NCBI GenBank assembly: GCA_010672825.2
Contig: JAAHFU020000002.1
Location: 1,128,001 to 1,192,000 of the forward strand
Reading direction: 5' to 3'
Origin: Leptolyngbya sp. SIO1E4
Lineage (GTDB): Bacteria > Cyanobacteriota > Cyanobacteriia > Phormidesmidales > Phormidesmidaceae
DNA: 64,000 nt
Positions 45,157-54,028 of this stretch are shown one piece after another. Under the pieces are notes generated by a model. That model saw nothing but the letters and a program-made list of their open reading frames with translations. It was not told where the DNA came from and ran no database searches. Position 1 is the first letter of the stretch; each line of letters begins with the position of its first letter. The position numbers and the translations under genes are program-made.

Positions 45157-48100
45157 ATGACAGATCAAACCTTTGCCACTCTCGATGGAAACGAAGCCGT
45201 TGCCCGCGTTGCCTATCGCCTGAGTGAAGTCGTTGCTATTTATCCCATTACCCCCTCTTCGCCAATGGGGGAATGGGCGGACGCTTGGGCCTCTTCTGAA
45301 AACCCCAACATTTGGGGCACGGTACCTTCTGTGGTCGAGATGCAGAGTGAAGGGGGCGCTGCCGGAGCCGTTCATGGATCGCTTCAGGCAGGGTCGGTTA
45401 CCACGACCTTTACGGCTTCCCAAGGGCTCATGTTGATGCTCCCCAACCTCTACAAAATTGCTGGGGAGTTGACGTCGGCTGTGTTGCACATTGCCGCCCG
45501 ATCGCTGGCAGCCCAAGCCCTCTCCATCTTTGGGGATCACAGTGATGTGATGGCTGCCCGGACGACGGGGTGTGCTCTGCTGTGTTCGGCATCGGTGCAA
45601 GAGGCCCAAGATTTGGCGGCGATCGCCACCCGAGCCACTCTGGAATCTCGCGTCCCGTTCTTGCATTTCTTTGATGGCTTCCGCACCTCCCACGAGGTGC
45701 AGAAGGTGAAGCTGATTCCTGACGCCGTGCTAGAGCAGCTCGTACCGCTGGATCTGGTGCTACAGCATCGGCAGCGGGCGCTGACCCCCGATCGCCCGGC
45801 CATTCGCGGCACGGCCCAAAATCCAGATGTTTACTTCCAGGCGCGGGAAACCGTCAATCGCTACTACGAGGCCTGTGCGGGCATTGTGCAGCAGGCGATG
45901 GACGAGTTTGCAGCCCTCACTGGTCGTCAGTACAAAATTTATGAATACCACGGGGCTCCCGATGCTAAGCGGGTCATCGTGCTGATGGGCTCCGGGTGTG
46001 AGACCGCCCATGAAGCCGTAGATTACCTGACCGCCCAGGGCGAATCCGTTGGGGTGCTGAAGGTACGGCTGTATCGCCCCTTCGATTCCCTCGAATTTAT
46101 TAAAGCGCTGCCGAAAACCGTGGAGGCGATCGCCGTGCTCGATCGCACCAAAGAACCCGGTGCACCGGGAGAACCCCTCTACCTGGATGTGGTGCATGGG
46201 GTGCATGAACAATTAGAAGTCGCCGGTAAGGCCGTGCCCAAAGTCGTCGGCGGACGCTATGGTCTGTCGTCTAAGGAATTCACGCCCGCCATGGTGAAAG
46301 CCGTCTTTGACAACCTCAGTCAAGACACCCCCAAAACTCCCTTCACCGTGGGCATCCACGACGATGTCACCCAAACCTCCATCACCTGGGATCCTAACTT
46401 CACCATCGAACCCGATGAAGTGGTGCGCGGCATTTTCTACGGGTTAGGGTCAGATGGAACCGTCGGCGCGAACAAAAACTCCATCAAAATCATCGGCGGA
46501 GACACCGATAACTATGCCCAGGGGTATTTCGTCTACGACTCTAAGAAGTCGGGGTCGGTGACGGTCTCTCACCTGCGCTTTGGGCCAGATCCGATCCGTT
46601 CCACCTATTTAATTGACAGCGCTAACTTTGTGGCCTGTCACCAGTGGGAATTTCTGCAAAAGTTTGACATTCTAGAGGCCGCTCAATCGGGGGCCACCTT
46701 CTTGATCAACACCCCGTTTGATGATCCCCAGGAAACCTGGCTGCGGGTGCCCCAGCCGATTCAGCAGGTGATTGTAGAGAAACAGCTGAAGGTGTATGCC
46801 ATCAACGCTTACAAGGTGGCCCGCGAAGCCGGCATGCGGAACCGCATCAACACCGTCATGCAAACCTGCTTCTTTGCCCTGTCTGGGGTGCTGCCCCGGG
46901 AAGCGGCGATCGCGGCCATCAAGCAGGCTATTCGTAAGACCTATGGCAAGAAGGGTGACGACATCGTCAACATGAACATCAAGGCGGTGGAGAGCACCCT
47001 GGGCAACCTGTTTGAAGTGCCCGTCGGTACCCCCGCGACAGAGAACACCCCCTACACTTGGGTGCCCGACACCGCGCCGCCCTTCGTGCGGGATGTGTTA
47101 GGGCAGCTCATGGCCCGCAAAGGGGATGATGTTCCGGTCAGTGCACTACCTGTAGATGGCACCTATCCGAGCGGCACGTCGCAGTATGAAAAGCGCAATG
47201 TGGCCCAAGAAATCCCGACGTGGGATCCCAATGTGTGCGTGCAGTGCGGCAAGTGCGTGATGATGTGCCCCCATGCGGTGATTCGGTCTAAGGTCTATGA
47301 CCCTGGTGCCTTAGAGACGGCACCAACGACCTTTAAGCACGCTGCCGCTAAGGATAAAACCTGGTCAGATCTCAGATTCACGATTCAGGTCGCCGCAGAG
47401 GACTGCACGGGGTGTGCCCTCTGTGTGGAAGTTTGCCCTGCGAAGAACAAGGCAGAGCCGAGCAAGAAAGCCATCAACATGGAACCGCAACTGCCCCTGC
47501 GGGAGCAGGAACGCGCCAATTGGGACTTTTTCTTAGGGCTCCCCAACCCCGATCGCACCCATTTGAACCTGAACAAAATTGCCCATCAGCAAATGCAAGA
47601 GCCGCTGTTTGAGTTTTCAGGAGCCTGTGCGGGCTGTGGGGAAACGCCCTATATCAAACTGGCCACTCAGCTCTTTGGCGATCGCATGTTGATTGCCAAC
47701 GCCACGGGCTGTTCTTCGATCTATGGCGGCAACCTGCCAACGACACCGTACACCCACAATGCTGCGGGGCGGGGGCCAGCCTGGTCTAACTCTCTGTTTG
47801 AAGATAATGCTGAGTTTGGTCTCGGGTTCCGGGTGGCGGTGGATAAGCAAAGCACCCAGGCCCTAGAACTGCTGAAATCCGTCACCTTAGACCTGGAGGG
47901 AGAGTCCCGCATTCCCCGTGACCTGGCCGTGGCCCTGCTCAATAATGGGCAGAATAGCGAAGCCGACATCATGGAGCAGCGGCAAGGGGTTGAAGCCCTG
48001 AAGCAACACCTGGATGATTGGCTAGCTGCGCTGGCGGGCAACGGGGTGGCCAGCCCCACCGGGTTGCGCAATCGTCTGATTAACCTGAAGTCCCTGGCCG

Positions 48101-48936
48101 ATTATCTGGTGCGTAAGAGTGTCTGGATTGTCGGTGGAGATGGCTGGGCCTATGATATTGGCTACGGCGGGTTGGATCATGTCTTGGCCAGTGGCCGCAA
48201 CGTCAACGTGTTGGTGATGGACACAGAAGTGTACTCCAACACCGGGGGGCAAATGTCGAAGGCAACCCCCAGAGCCGCGGTTGCCAAGTTTGCGGCTGGC
48301 GGTAAACCGGCGCCTAAAAAAGACTTAGGGCTGATGGCGATGACCTACGGTAACGTTTACGTCGCCAGTGTGGCCATGGGCGCCCGCGATGAACATACCC
48401 TCCGGGCCTTCTTAGAGGCAGAATCCTACGATGGGCCATCGTTAATCATTGCCTACTCCCACTGTATTGCCCATGGCATCAATATGGCGAAGGGCATGGA
48501 ACAGCAGAAAATGGCGGTCGAATCTGGGCGCTGGCTGCTCTATCGCTATGATCCACGCAAGGCTGAGCAGGATGAAAATCCCCTCATGCTAGACACGCGG
48601 ACGCCGAAGCGATCGCTCGAAGCCGCGATGTACAGTGAAAACCGCTTCAAGATGCTGCTGCGGAGTAAACCGGAAGACGCGAAGCTGCTGCTGCAACAAG
48701 CGCGGGAAGACGTCACCACCCGCTGGCATATGTATCAGTACTTGGCGGCCCGGAACCCTGCAGACGAGTCACCGCTGCCCACACACCAAGGCTATCAGGC
48801 TGGCCATGGCCGGGCTCCGAATGGGGCCGCTCGGGCGCAGGCAAGTGGAAATGGAGCCACCGCCTCTGAAACCGTTACAGGGGCTGCCACCGGGGAAAAA
48901 GCCAGCGGGTCTAGCCCCGCATCGACCTCGGCATAG
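45157..48936 (+). CDS. nifJ: Pyruvate:ferredoxin (flavodoxin) oxidoreductase
   Basis: This large single-chain PFOR of 1259 aa converts pyruvate and CoA to acetyl-CoA and CO2 and reduces ferredoxin or flavodoxin. Domains in order are the pyrimidine-binding part (YPITPSSPMGEW, residues 29-40) and the CoA domain. The 2x[4Fe-4S] domain follows, with CVQCGKCVMMCP (about 694) and CTGCALCVEVCP (about 750). Then come the cluster-proximal FSGACAGCGETPYIKL (about 820) and the TPP-binding GGDGWAYDIGYGGLDHVLAS (about 994), with TEVYSNTGGQMSKATP. The last about 50 residues are an Ala/Gly/Ser-rich tail not usual in the family. In cyanobacteria NifJ serves fermentation and photomixotrophic growth as well as nitrogen fixation. 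GC content is visibly higher than in the genes to the left. Confidence 0.97.
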   Translation: MTDQTFATLDGNEAVARVAYRLSEVVAIYPITPSSPMGEWADAWASSENPNIWGTVPSVVEMQSEGGAAGAVHGSLQAGSVTTTFTASQGLMLMLPNLYKIAGELTSAVLHIAARSLAAQALSIFGDHSDVMAARTTGCALLCSASVQEAQDLAAIATRATLESRVPFLHFFDGFRTSHEVQKVKLIPDAVLEQLVPLDLVLQHRQRALTPDRPAIRGTAQNPDVYFQARETVNRYYEACAGIVQQAMDEFAALTGRQYKIYEYHGAPDAKRVIVLMGSGCETAHEAVDYLTAQGESVGVLKVRLYRPFDSLEFIKALPKTVEAIAVLDRTKEPGAPGEPLYLDVVHGVHEQLEVAGKAVPKVVGGRYGLSSKEFTPAMVKAVFDNLSQDTPKTPFTVGIHDDVTQTSITWDPNFTIEPDEVVRGIFYGLGSDGTVGANKNSIKIIGGDTDNYAQGYFVYDSKKSGSVTVSHLRFGPDPIRSTYLIDSANFVACHQWEFLQKFDILEAAQSGATFLINTPFDDPQETWLRVPQPIQQVIVEKQLKVYAINAYKVAREAGMRNRINTVMQTCFFALSGVLPREAAIAAIKQAIRKTYGKKGDDIVNMNIKAVESTLGNLFEVPVGTPATENTPYTWVPDTAPPFVRDVLGQLMARKGDDVPVSALPVDGTYPSGTSQYEKRNVAQEIPTWDPNVCVQCGKCVMMCPHAVIRSKVYDPGALETAPTTFKHAAAKDKTWSDLRFTIQVAAEDCTGCALCVEVCPAKNKAEPSKKAINMEPQLPLREQERANWDFFLGLPNPDRTHLNLNKIAHQQMQEPLFEFSGACAGCGETPYIKLATQLFGDRMLIANATGCSSIYGGNLPTTPYTHNAAGRGPAWSNSLFEDNAEFGLGFRVAVDKQSTQALELLKSVTLDLEGESRIPRDLAVALLNNGQNSEADIMEQRQGVEALKQHLDDWLAALAGNGVASPTGLRNRLINLKSLADYLVRKSVWIVGGDGWAYDIGYGGLDHVLASGRNVNVLVMDTEVYSNTGGQMSKATPRAAVAKFAAGGKPAPKKDLGLMAMTYGNVYVASVAMGARDEHTLRAFLEAESYDGPSLIIAYSHCIAHGINMAKGMEQQKMAVESGRWLLYRYDPRKAEQDENPLMLDTRTPKRSLEAAMYSENRFKMLLRSKPEDAKLLLQQAREDVTTRWHMYQYLAARNPADESPLPTHQGYQAGHGRAPNGAARAQASGNGATASETVTGAATGEKASGSSPASTSA

Positions 48937-48943
48937 TGAGGAC

Positions 48944-49013
48944 TGGGTGGGCATTGCCCACCCACCTCCAGCAACCCTGGGTCTTATTCCATTGGATGGG
49001 TCGCTGCCCATCC
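48944..49013 (+). terminator. Two stem-loops between nifJ and the DHOD-like gene
   Basis: TGGGTGGGC-ATT-GCCCACCCA (48944-48964) is a perfect 9-bp stem. GGATGGG-TCGCTG-CCCATCC (48994-49013) is a second stem, followed by GAGACTTTTTCC. They may partly terminate or process the nifJ transcript ahead of the next gene. Confidence 0.5.
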
Positions 49014-49067
49014 GAGACTTTTTCCTTCTAACTCCCCCATCCGTATTCGTTGACGGAGATCCTAAGC

Positions 49068-50093
49068 ATGGACTTAACCACTCAATATCTGGGGCTGACC
49101 CTGAAATCCCCGCTAGTAGCAGGTGCTGCCGCCCCGCTCACCGAAGATTTAGGCAACATTCGCTGGCTCGAAGACTCGGGTGCTGCCGCGATCGTTCTCC
49201 ACTCTTTATTTGAAGAACAAATTCGCCGGGAGCGGTTAGAACTCCATCACCACATGGAGTACGGCACCGAAAGCTTTGCCGAAGCCCTTACCTACTTTCC
49301 CGAACCCGACATCTTTCATGTGGGAACGGACGCCTATCTCGATCATATTCGGGCGGCTAAAGCGATGGTGGATGTGCCCGTCATTGCCAGCCTGAATGGG
49401 TTTACCCTGGGTGGCTGGACAGACTATGCCCGCCAGATGGAAGCGGCTGGGGCGGACGCGATCGAGCTGAATATCTATTGGATTCCGACAGACTTAGAAG
49501 TGTCGGGTGCAGATGTAGAGCAGCAGTATATCGACATTTTGAGGACTGTGAAATCTGCGGTTCAAATTCCGATCGCGGTGAAACTCAGCCCCTACTTCAG
49601 CAACTTGGCCAATATGGCGAAGCGTCTCTGCGAAGCGGGAGCTGACGGGTTAGTGTTGTTCAACCGATTTTATGAGCCAGATATCGATATCGAAGCTCTG
49701 GAGGTGCAGCCTAACCTAATTCTCAGTTCCCCCGCAGATATGCGTCTGCCGCTGAACTGGATTGCACTTCTACACCACCGTATCCCAGCGAGCTTGGCGG
49801 CCACCACTGGCGTGGGCAAAGCCGAAGATGTGATCAAAATGCTGATGGCCGGGGCTGATGTCACCATGTTAGTGGCCACCCTCCTGCGCCACGGTATTGG
49901 CCATCTTAAAACCCTGGAAGAAGACCTGATCGCCTGGCTGCAAGACCATGAGTACGACTCTCTGGAGACGTTACGCGGCAGCATGAGCCAGCAAAACAGC
50001 CCCGATTCCAGTCAGTTTGAACGGGTGCAGTATATGCGGGCCATCCAGTCTTACCATCCGCTGTGGAGTCCGGAGGTACCCGCGGCTCACTGA
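49068..50093 (+). CDS. Dihydroorotate dehydrogenase-like flavoprotein
   Basis: The 341-aa TIM-barrel protein resembles PyrD class 1 (FMN-binding): TTQYLGLTLKSPLVAGAA, VIASLNGFTLGGWTDYARQM, AGADAIELNIYW, IPIAVKLSPYFSNLANMAK and TTGVGKAEDVIKMLMAGADV. In class 1A enzymes the loop after ELN carries the catalytic Cys (LNxSCPN); here it reads ELNIYWIPTD, so the Cys is missing and orotate formation is doubtful. ATG 49068 (MDLTTQYLG) fits the family; the longer start at 49050 does not. The gene follows nifJ by 131 bp, a pairing common in cyanobacteria, which hints at a redox role linked to PFOR. Confidence 0.88.
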   Translation: MDLTTQYLGLTLKSPLVAGAAAPLTEDLGNIRWLEDSGAAAIVLHSLFEEQIRRERLELHHHMEYGTESFAEALTYFPEPDIFHVGTDAYLDHIRAAKAMVDVPVIASLNGFTLGGWTDYARQMEAAGADAIELNIYWIPTDLEVSGADVEQQYIDILRTVKSAVQIPIAVKLSPYFSNLANMAKRLCEAGADGLVLFNRFYEPDIDIEALEVQPNLILSSPADMRLPLNWIALLHHRIPASLAATTGVGKAEDVIKMLMAGADVTMLVATLLRHGIGHLKTLEEDLIAWLQDHEYDSLETLRGSMSQQNSPDSSQFERVQYMRAIQSYHPLWSPEVPAAH

Positions 50094-50138
50094 ATTCTGC
50101 CCACGAGTTCTGCCCACGGGTTAAGTGCCTGGGGCAGC

Positions 50139-52190
50139 TCACTGGGTTAAGCGATCTTGCCAATTGCGGAGACTGAGTTGAGCTTCTGCGTAGGCTTCTG
50201 TGCGGGGCGGAATTTGCCCCGCGATCACAATGCCCTGGGATAAATCACGCTCGGCGGCGGCTTCAGCCATCTCTAACAGTTCCCAGCTCCATTCATTGGC
50301 CGCTTGTTGGGCCTGCTGCCACTCAGGGCTGTCTTCGGGAACCTCTTGAGCCAGAGCAATGGCCTGCGCCAGGGCTTCTACACTGCCGCTCTGGGCGGTA
50401 TAGAACGCTTGTTGATAAGACTGGATGCCCTGCTGTTGGTCTTGCCAATTGGCGATCTCGGTTTGAGCTTCTTCATGGAGGGCCTGGTTGGGGGGAATTT
50501 GGGAGGCAACGGCGATCGCCTGCGGGAAGCGCCCTAACTCAGCCAATTGCCTGGCCTGGGCTAAGAGCGGTTCATTATTCATTTCCTGAATACGCCAGCG
50601 CCAATCCGCAACGGCATCCTGGGCCTCATCATAAAGAGGGCTACTGGTTGGAACGTTGCTTGCCTCCTCAATGGCAGCTTGTAACGCGGCGCTATCGCCC
50701 TGGCTCGCCAGCCCCTGGGCGCGATCGATAAAGGGCCGATCTTCAATTTCAGCAATGTCTGCCTGCCACTCTTGAATTTGGGCTTGGGTCTCTCCCCATC
50801 GAGGGTTATCAGACCCGATTTTATCTGCTTCTGCAATGGCAGCCCGCAAATCAGCGACAGACCCTGGTTGGGCAATCCGCTTGGCCCAGTTCAATTGAGC
50901 GATTGCTTCTAGCTCCCACTGCCACTGTTGCCGTAAGGCTTGAGCCCTTGAATGCAGGGGGCGATCGCGACCAATACTCTGCAGGCGGACAATGGCGGCT
51001 TCGTAGCCAACGGTGGTGCCTGCCCAGGTAAGCTCATAGGCGTCCTGCAAGGTGCGAAAATCTGCGATTTCGGCCTCTAACCTAGCCTCAGATGGGATTT
51101 TGTTCAAAATATCCAGGGCCTCAGCCCCGTTTCCACGGGCTAGGGCCTCTTCAGCCAAATCCAGCAGTTGACGGCTCAGGTCTTTGAGCACCCCTTGAGC
51201 CCGTTCATACACGTAGCTTTCTGGGCTGATAGCAGCGACCTGTTCTAGGGCTTCTAGCACATCGTCGACCATGCCCCCCTGAGCGATTCTTTCGGCATTG
51301 GCCAGGGCATTAACATCGGTACGGGTTTGGGTAATCAAGCTGACCAACTCTTCATGGCGGGTGGTTGACCAGTAATCGTTCTCTACCGAGCGGAGCTGCA
51401 CTGCTGTCGAAAACGCTTCCCGGAACTGAGAGGCTTTCAGGTGGCCTTCGGCTTCCTTAAAAATAGATTCGGCTTGTTCCCAGATGCCTTGCCAAGCTGT
51501 AATGCGATCGCTGACTACATCAGCAGCAGCGGTGTTTTCAGGAATTCGCTCAGCAATCTTGATGGCTTCTTCGAGGTCGCCCTGGTGAAACGTGTAATCG
51601 GCAATGTTCAATATCTGCCCGGCCCAGATTTCGATACGCTCGTCAATCTCAGGGCTGAGGGGGTGGTCATCGGACAAGGCCGCCACCAGAGAAATCGCGG
51701 CCAATAGACTATCAACGTTGCCCTGATCGGCGTAGGCATCGGCACACTGGAGGCGGGTTGCAGCAGAGGCCGTGGGCCAAAAGATGGCTCGACAGTTCGG
51801 TAAGTTAGGAATGCGAAATAAACTGACGGCAGATACGCCTGCCAGCCCTCCTAACCCTGCCAGGGCCAGAAAAGCCCATAGGGTCCAGCGCTGGGTGAGG
51901 GGCCGTCGCTGCGGTTGCTGTCGGGGCGGCGGTGGCGGGGGTGGCTCTGTCGGCGGGGGCGGCATGGGCCTCACCATTTGGTGGCGCAAAGCGGCCACTT
52001 CAGGGGGAGCAACTGCATTGGAGGGCGTCGTCATAGGGGGGCGCTGGGATTGGGGCGGCTGCGGCTGACCCGGACGAGGACGCTGGTCTCGCTTAGGGGG
52101 CGGCAGTGTCTGCCAGTGACGAGCATCGGCAGGCTGCGGAGGGTTGGGCTTCCGAGAGGGACGTTGGGGGTGATTTTGAAAGCTGCTCAT
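50139..52190 (-). CDS. Proline-rich, membrane-anchored protein with helical repeats
   Basis: Residues 1-100 are Pro/Gln/Arg-rich, including a run of seven prolines near 83-89. One membrane helix is at about 102-125 (LWAFLALAGLGGLAGVSAVS), followed by FRIPNLPNCRAIFWPTASA. The remaining 540 residues are repeated helical units of about 60 residues with a pattern like A..A..IP..S..Y.EAQ..I..W (for example SNVPTSSPLYDEAQ, SQIPPNQALHEEAQ, GQIPPRTEAYAEAQ). They resemble degenerate TPR/Sel1-like repeats. The topology should be a cytoplasmic proline-rich tail with repeats on the other side. The family seems restricted to cyanobacteria; function unknown. It converges with the DHOD-like gene. Confidence 0.78.
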   Translation of the reverse strand: MSSFQNHPQRPSRKPNPPQPADARHWQTLPPPKRDQRPRPGQPQPPQSQRPPMTTPSNAVAPPEVAALRHQMVRPMPPPPTEPPPPPPPRQQPQRRPLTQRWTLWAFLALAGLGGLAGVSAVSLFRIPNLPNCRAIFWPTASAATRLQCADAYADQGNVDSLLAAISLVAALSDDHPLSPEIDERIEIWAGQILNIADYTFHQGDLEEAIKIAERIPENTAAADVVSDRITAWQGIWEQAESIFKEAEGHLKASQFREAFSTAVQLRSVENDYWSTTRHEELVSLITQTRTDVNALANAERIAQGGMVDDVLEALEQVAAISPESYVYERAQGVLKDLSRQLLDLAEEALARGNGAEALDILNKIPSEARLEAEIADFRTLQDAYELTWAGTTVGYEAAIVRLQSIGRDRPLHSRAQALRQQWQWELEAIAQLNWAKRIAQPGSVADLRAAIAEADKIGSDNPRWGETQAQIQEWQADIAEIEDRPFIDRAQGLASQGDSAALQAAIEEASNVPTSSPLYDEAQDAVADWRWRIQEMNNEPLLAQARQLAELGRFPQAIAVASQIPPNQALHEEAQTEIANWQDQQQGIQSYQQAFYTAQSGSVEALAQAIALAQEVPEDSPEWQQAQQAANEWSWELLEMAEAAAERDLSQGIVIAGQIPPRTEAYAEAQLSLRNWQDRLTQ

Positions 52191-52564
52191 AAGACCCCTG
52201 CAATAGGCTTTTTGACACTTTACTAGTGGTGTAAGCTTGAGTCTGGGATAGTCTAGCGCTACATCTAGTCTTACCCCTCAACCCCCAAGCGTCCTGCACA
52301 GTATAACGGTAGCTTTGGAAACAGGCGCATTCCTTCAAGATCTATCGCGATTGTCCATTCCGCGCAAATTTTCTCCTGACTCCTAACAAATTTGCCAGGG
52401 TGATCTGCCTACTGATCAATTCAGACTAAGGGGGTGTTGATCCGCCAGCCACCAGCAAAAAGTTTTTGCCGATGGTTGGTCGCAACTGAGTTGTCAGCAG
52501 TTATAATCCAGCTTCTTATGGATGTCTGATTTCTTCCTGTTCTGACTTCCCACAGAGATCTCTA
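52191..52564. other. Intergenic region upstream of the aminopeptidase
   Basis: The 374-bp divergent gap holds no gene. A TATAAT at 52502-52507 lies 58 bp before the aminopeptidase ATG and may be its -10 box; no clear -35 is present. Confidence 0.4.
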
Positions 52565-53941
52565 ATGACAGCAATTGCCACGCCAACGGATTTAGTAGAG
52601 ACGTTGCGGCAGAGACGCCAGCGGTTAGCGTCCCACATTGATTTTCCGGTCGTGCTTTGGTCGGGGCGAGCGAGTGCCCGTAACTTTCCGGCCAATACGT
52701 ATCCTTTCAGAACCAGCAGTCATTTCCTCTACTTCGCGGGGCTTCCCTTGGCTAACGCGGCGATCCGTCTGGATGGGCCGCAACTAACCTTATTTGTAGA
52801 TGAGACGACCTCAGATGACGCGTTGTGGCATGGCCCCACCCCAACGCGAGAAGCCCTTGCCGCCCAGATAGGGGCCGATGCGGCTTATCCGTTAGCATCA
52901 CTGTCGGACTTTGCTCGGGGGGCTGCTGCGGTACCCGTACAGGACGCTGAGACGATCGCGGAACAACTGCAGCTACGGGAAACCCTACAGCCAGAACAAG
53001 ATAAAGCCTTAGCAACGGCGATCGTGGCTGTGCGGCTGACCCACGATGAGGCGGCGATCGCAGCGATTCGAGCCGCAGCTCAAGTTTCGGTGCAGGCCCA
53101 TAAAGCTGGTATGCGGGCCACAATGCCAGGGCAGACAGAGGCTGCGATACGGGCGGCCATGGAGGCGGTGATCACCGCCCAGGGGATGACCTGCGCCTAC
53201 AACAGCATCGTCACGGTGCACGGCGAAGTGCTCCATAACCATGTCTATCATCACACCGCGCAGCCGGGGGATTTGCTGCTGGCAGATGTCGGGGCAGAAT
53301 CACCTTCAGGGTGGGCCTCAGATATTACACGCACCTGGCCTGTGACAGGCCAGTTTTCGTCCACACAGCGACCCCTTTACGAGGTTGTCTTGGCGGCCCA
53401 CGATGCCTGCATTGCCGCCGCCCGCCCAGGGGTGGAATATCGCGACCTGCACCTGTTAGCCTGTCGAACCTTGGCTGCCGGGTTGGTCGACCTGGGCATT
53501 CTCAAGGGGCAGCCTGATTCCCTGATAGCGCAGGATGCCCATGCCTTGTTCTTTCCCCACGGAGTCGGCCATTTATTGGGCCTCGACGTCCATGATATGG
53601 AAGATTTAGGGGATTTAGCCGGGTATGCCCCTGGCAGGCAGCGCAGCGATCGCTTTGGCCTTGCTTTCCTACGGTTAGATCGGCCCCTGCAAGCGGGCAT
53701 GGTGGTCACCATTGAGCCAGGGTTTTATCAGGTTCCCGCCATTCTGGGAGATCCCGCCCGCCGCGAGCGATATGATTCGGTGGTGAATTGGGAGCGTTTA
53801 GCCGAATTTCAGGATGTTCGTGGCATTCGTATCGAAGACGATGTGCTGATTACAGCGTCAGGCTGCGAGGTGTTGACAGCGGCCCTGCCTAGTCAGCCAG
53901 ATGAGGTTGAGGCGGCGGTGAATTCTGCCGAGCTTTTATGA
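52565..53941 (+). CDS. Aminopeptidase P family protein (Xaa-Pro aminopeptidase)
   Basis: This M24-type metallopeptidase removes N-terminal residues before proline. The N-terminal creatinase-like domain includes NTYPFRTSSHFLYFAGLPLA. The pita-bread domain carries the metal ligands: Asp in LLADVGAESPSGWASDITRT (two Asp), His in HGVGHLLGLDVHDME, and Glu in TIEPGFY and RIEDDVLIT. The 458-aa length is usual for this type. No signal peptide is seen, so it is cytoplasmic. It is followed by ppx in the same direction after 87 bp. Confidence 0.93.
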   Translation: MTAIATPTDLVETLRQRRQRLASHIDFPVVLWSGRASARNFPANTYPFRTSSHFLYFAGLPLANAAIRLDGPQLTLFVDETTSDDALWHGPTPTREALAAQIGADAAYPLASLSDFARGAAAVPVQDAETIAEQLQLRETLQPEQDKALATAIVAVRLTHDEAAIAAIRAAAQVSVQAHKAGMRATMPGQTEAAIRAAMEAVITAQGMTCAYNSIVTVHGEVLHNHVYHHTAQPGDLLLADVGAESPSGWASDITRTWPVTGQFSSTQRPLYEVVLAAHDACIAAARPGVEYRDLHLLACRTLAAGLVDLGILKGQPDSLIAQDAHALFFPHGVGHLLGLDVHDMEDLGDLAGYAPGRQRSDRFGLAFLRLDRPLQAGMVVTIEPGFYQVPAILGDPARRERYDSVVNWERLAEFQDVRGIRIEDDVLITASGCEVLTAALPSQPDEVEAAVNSAELL

Positions 53942-54028
53942 AGAGACAATGGAGAAGGCGGTCTAATGGCTTCGGATAACACCGATCTCCCCTGTAGGAT
54001 CTGGAACAGGACTTTCTAAAACCGAGCT

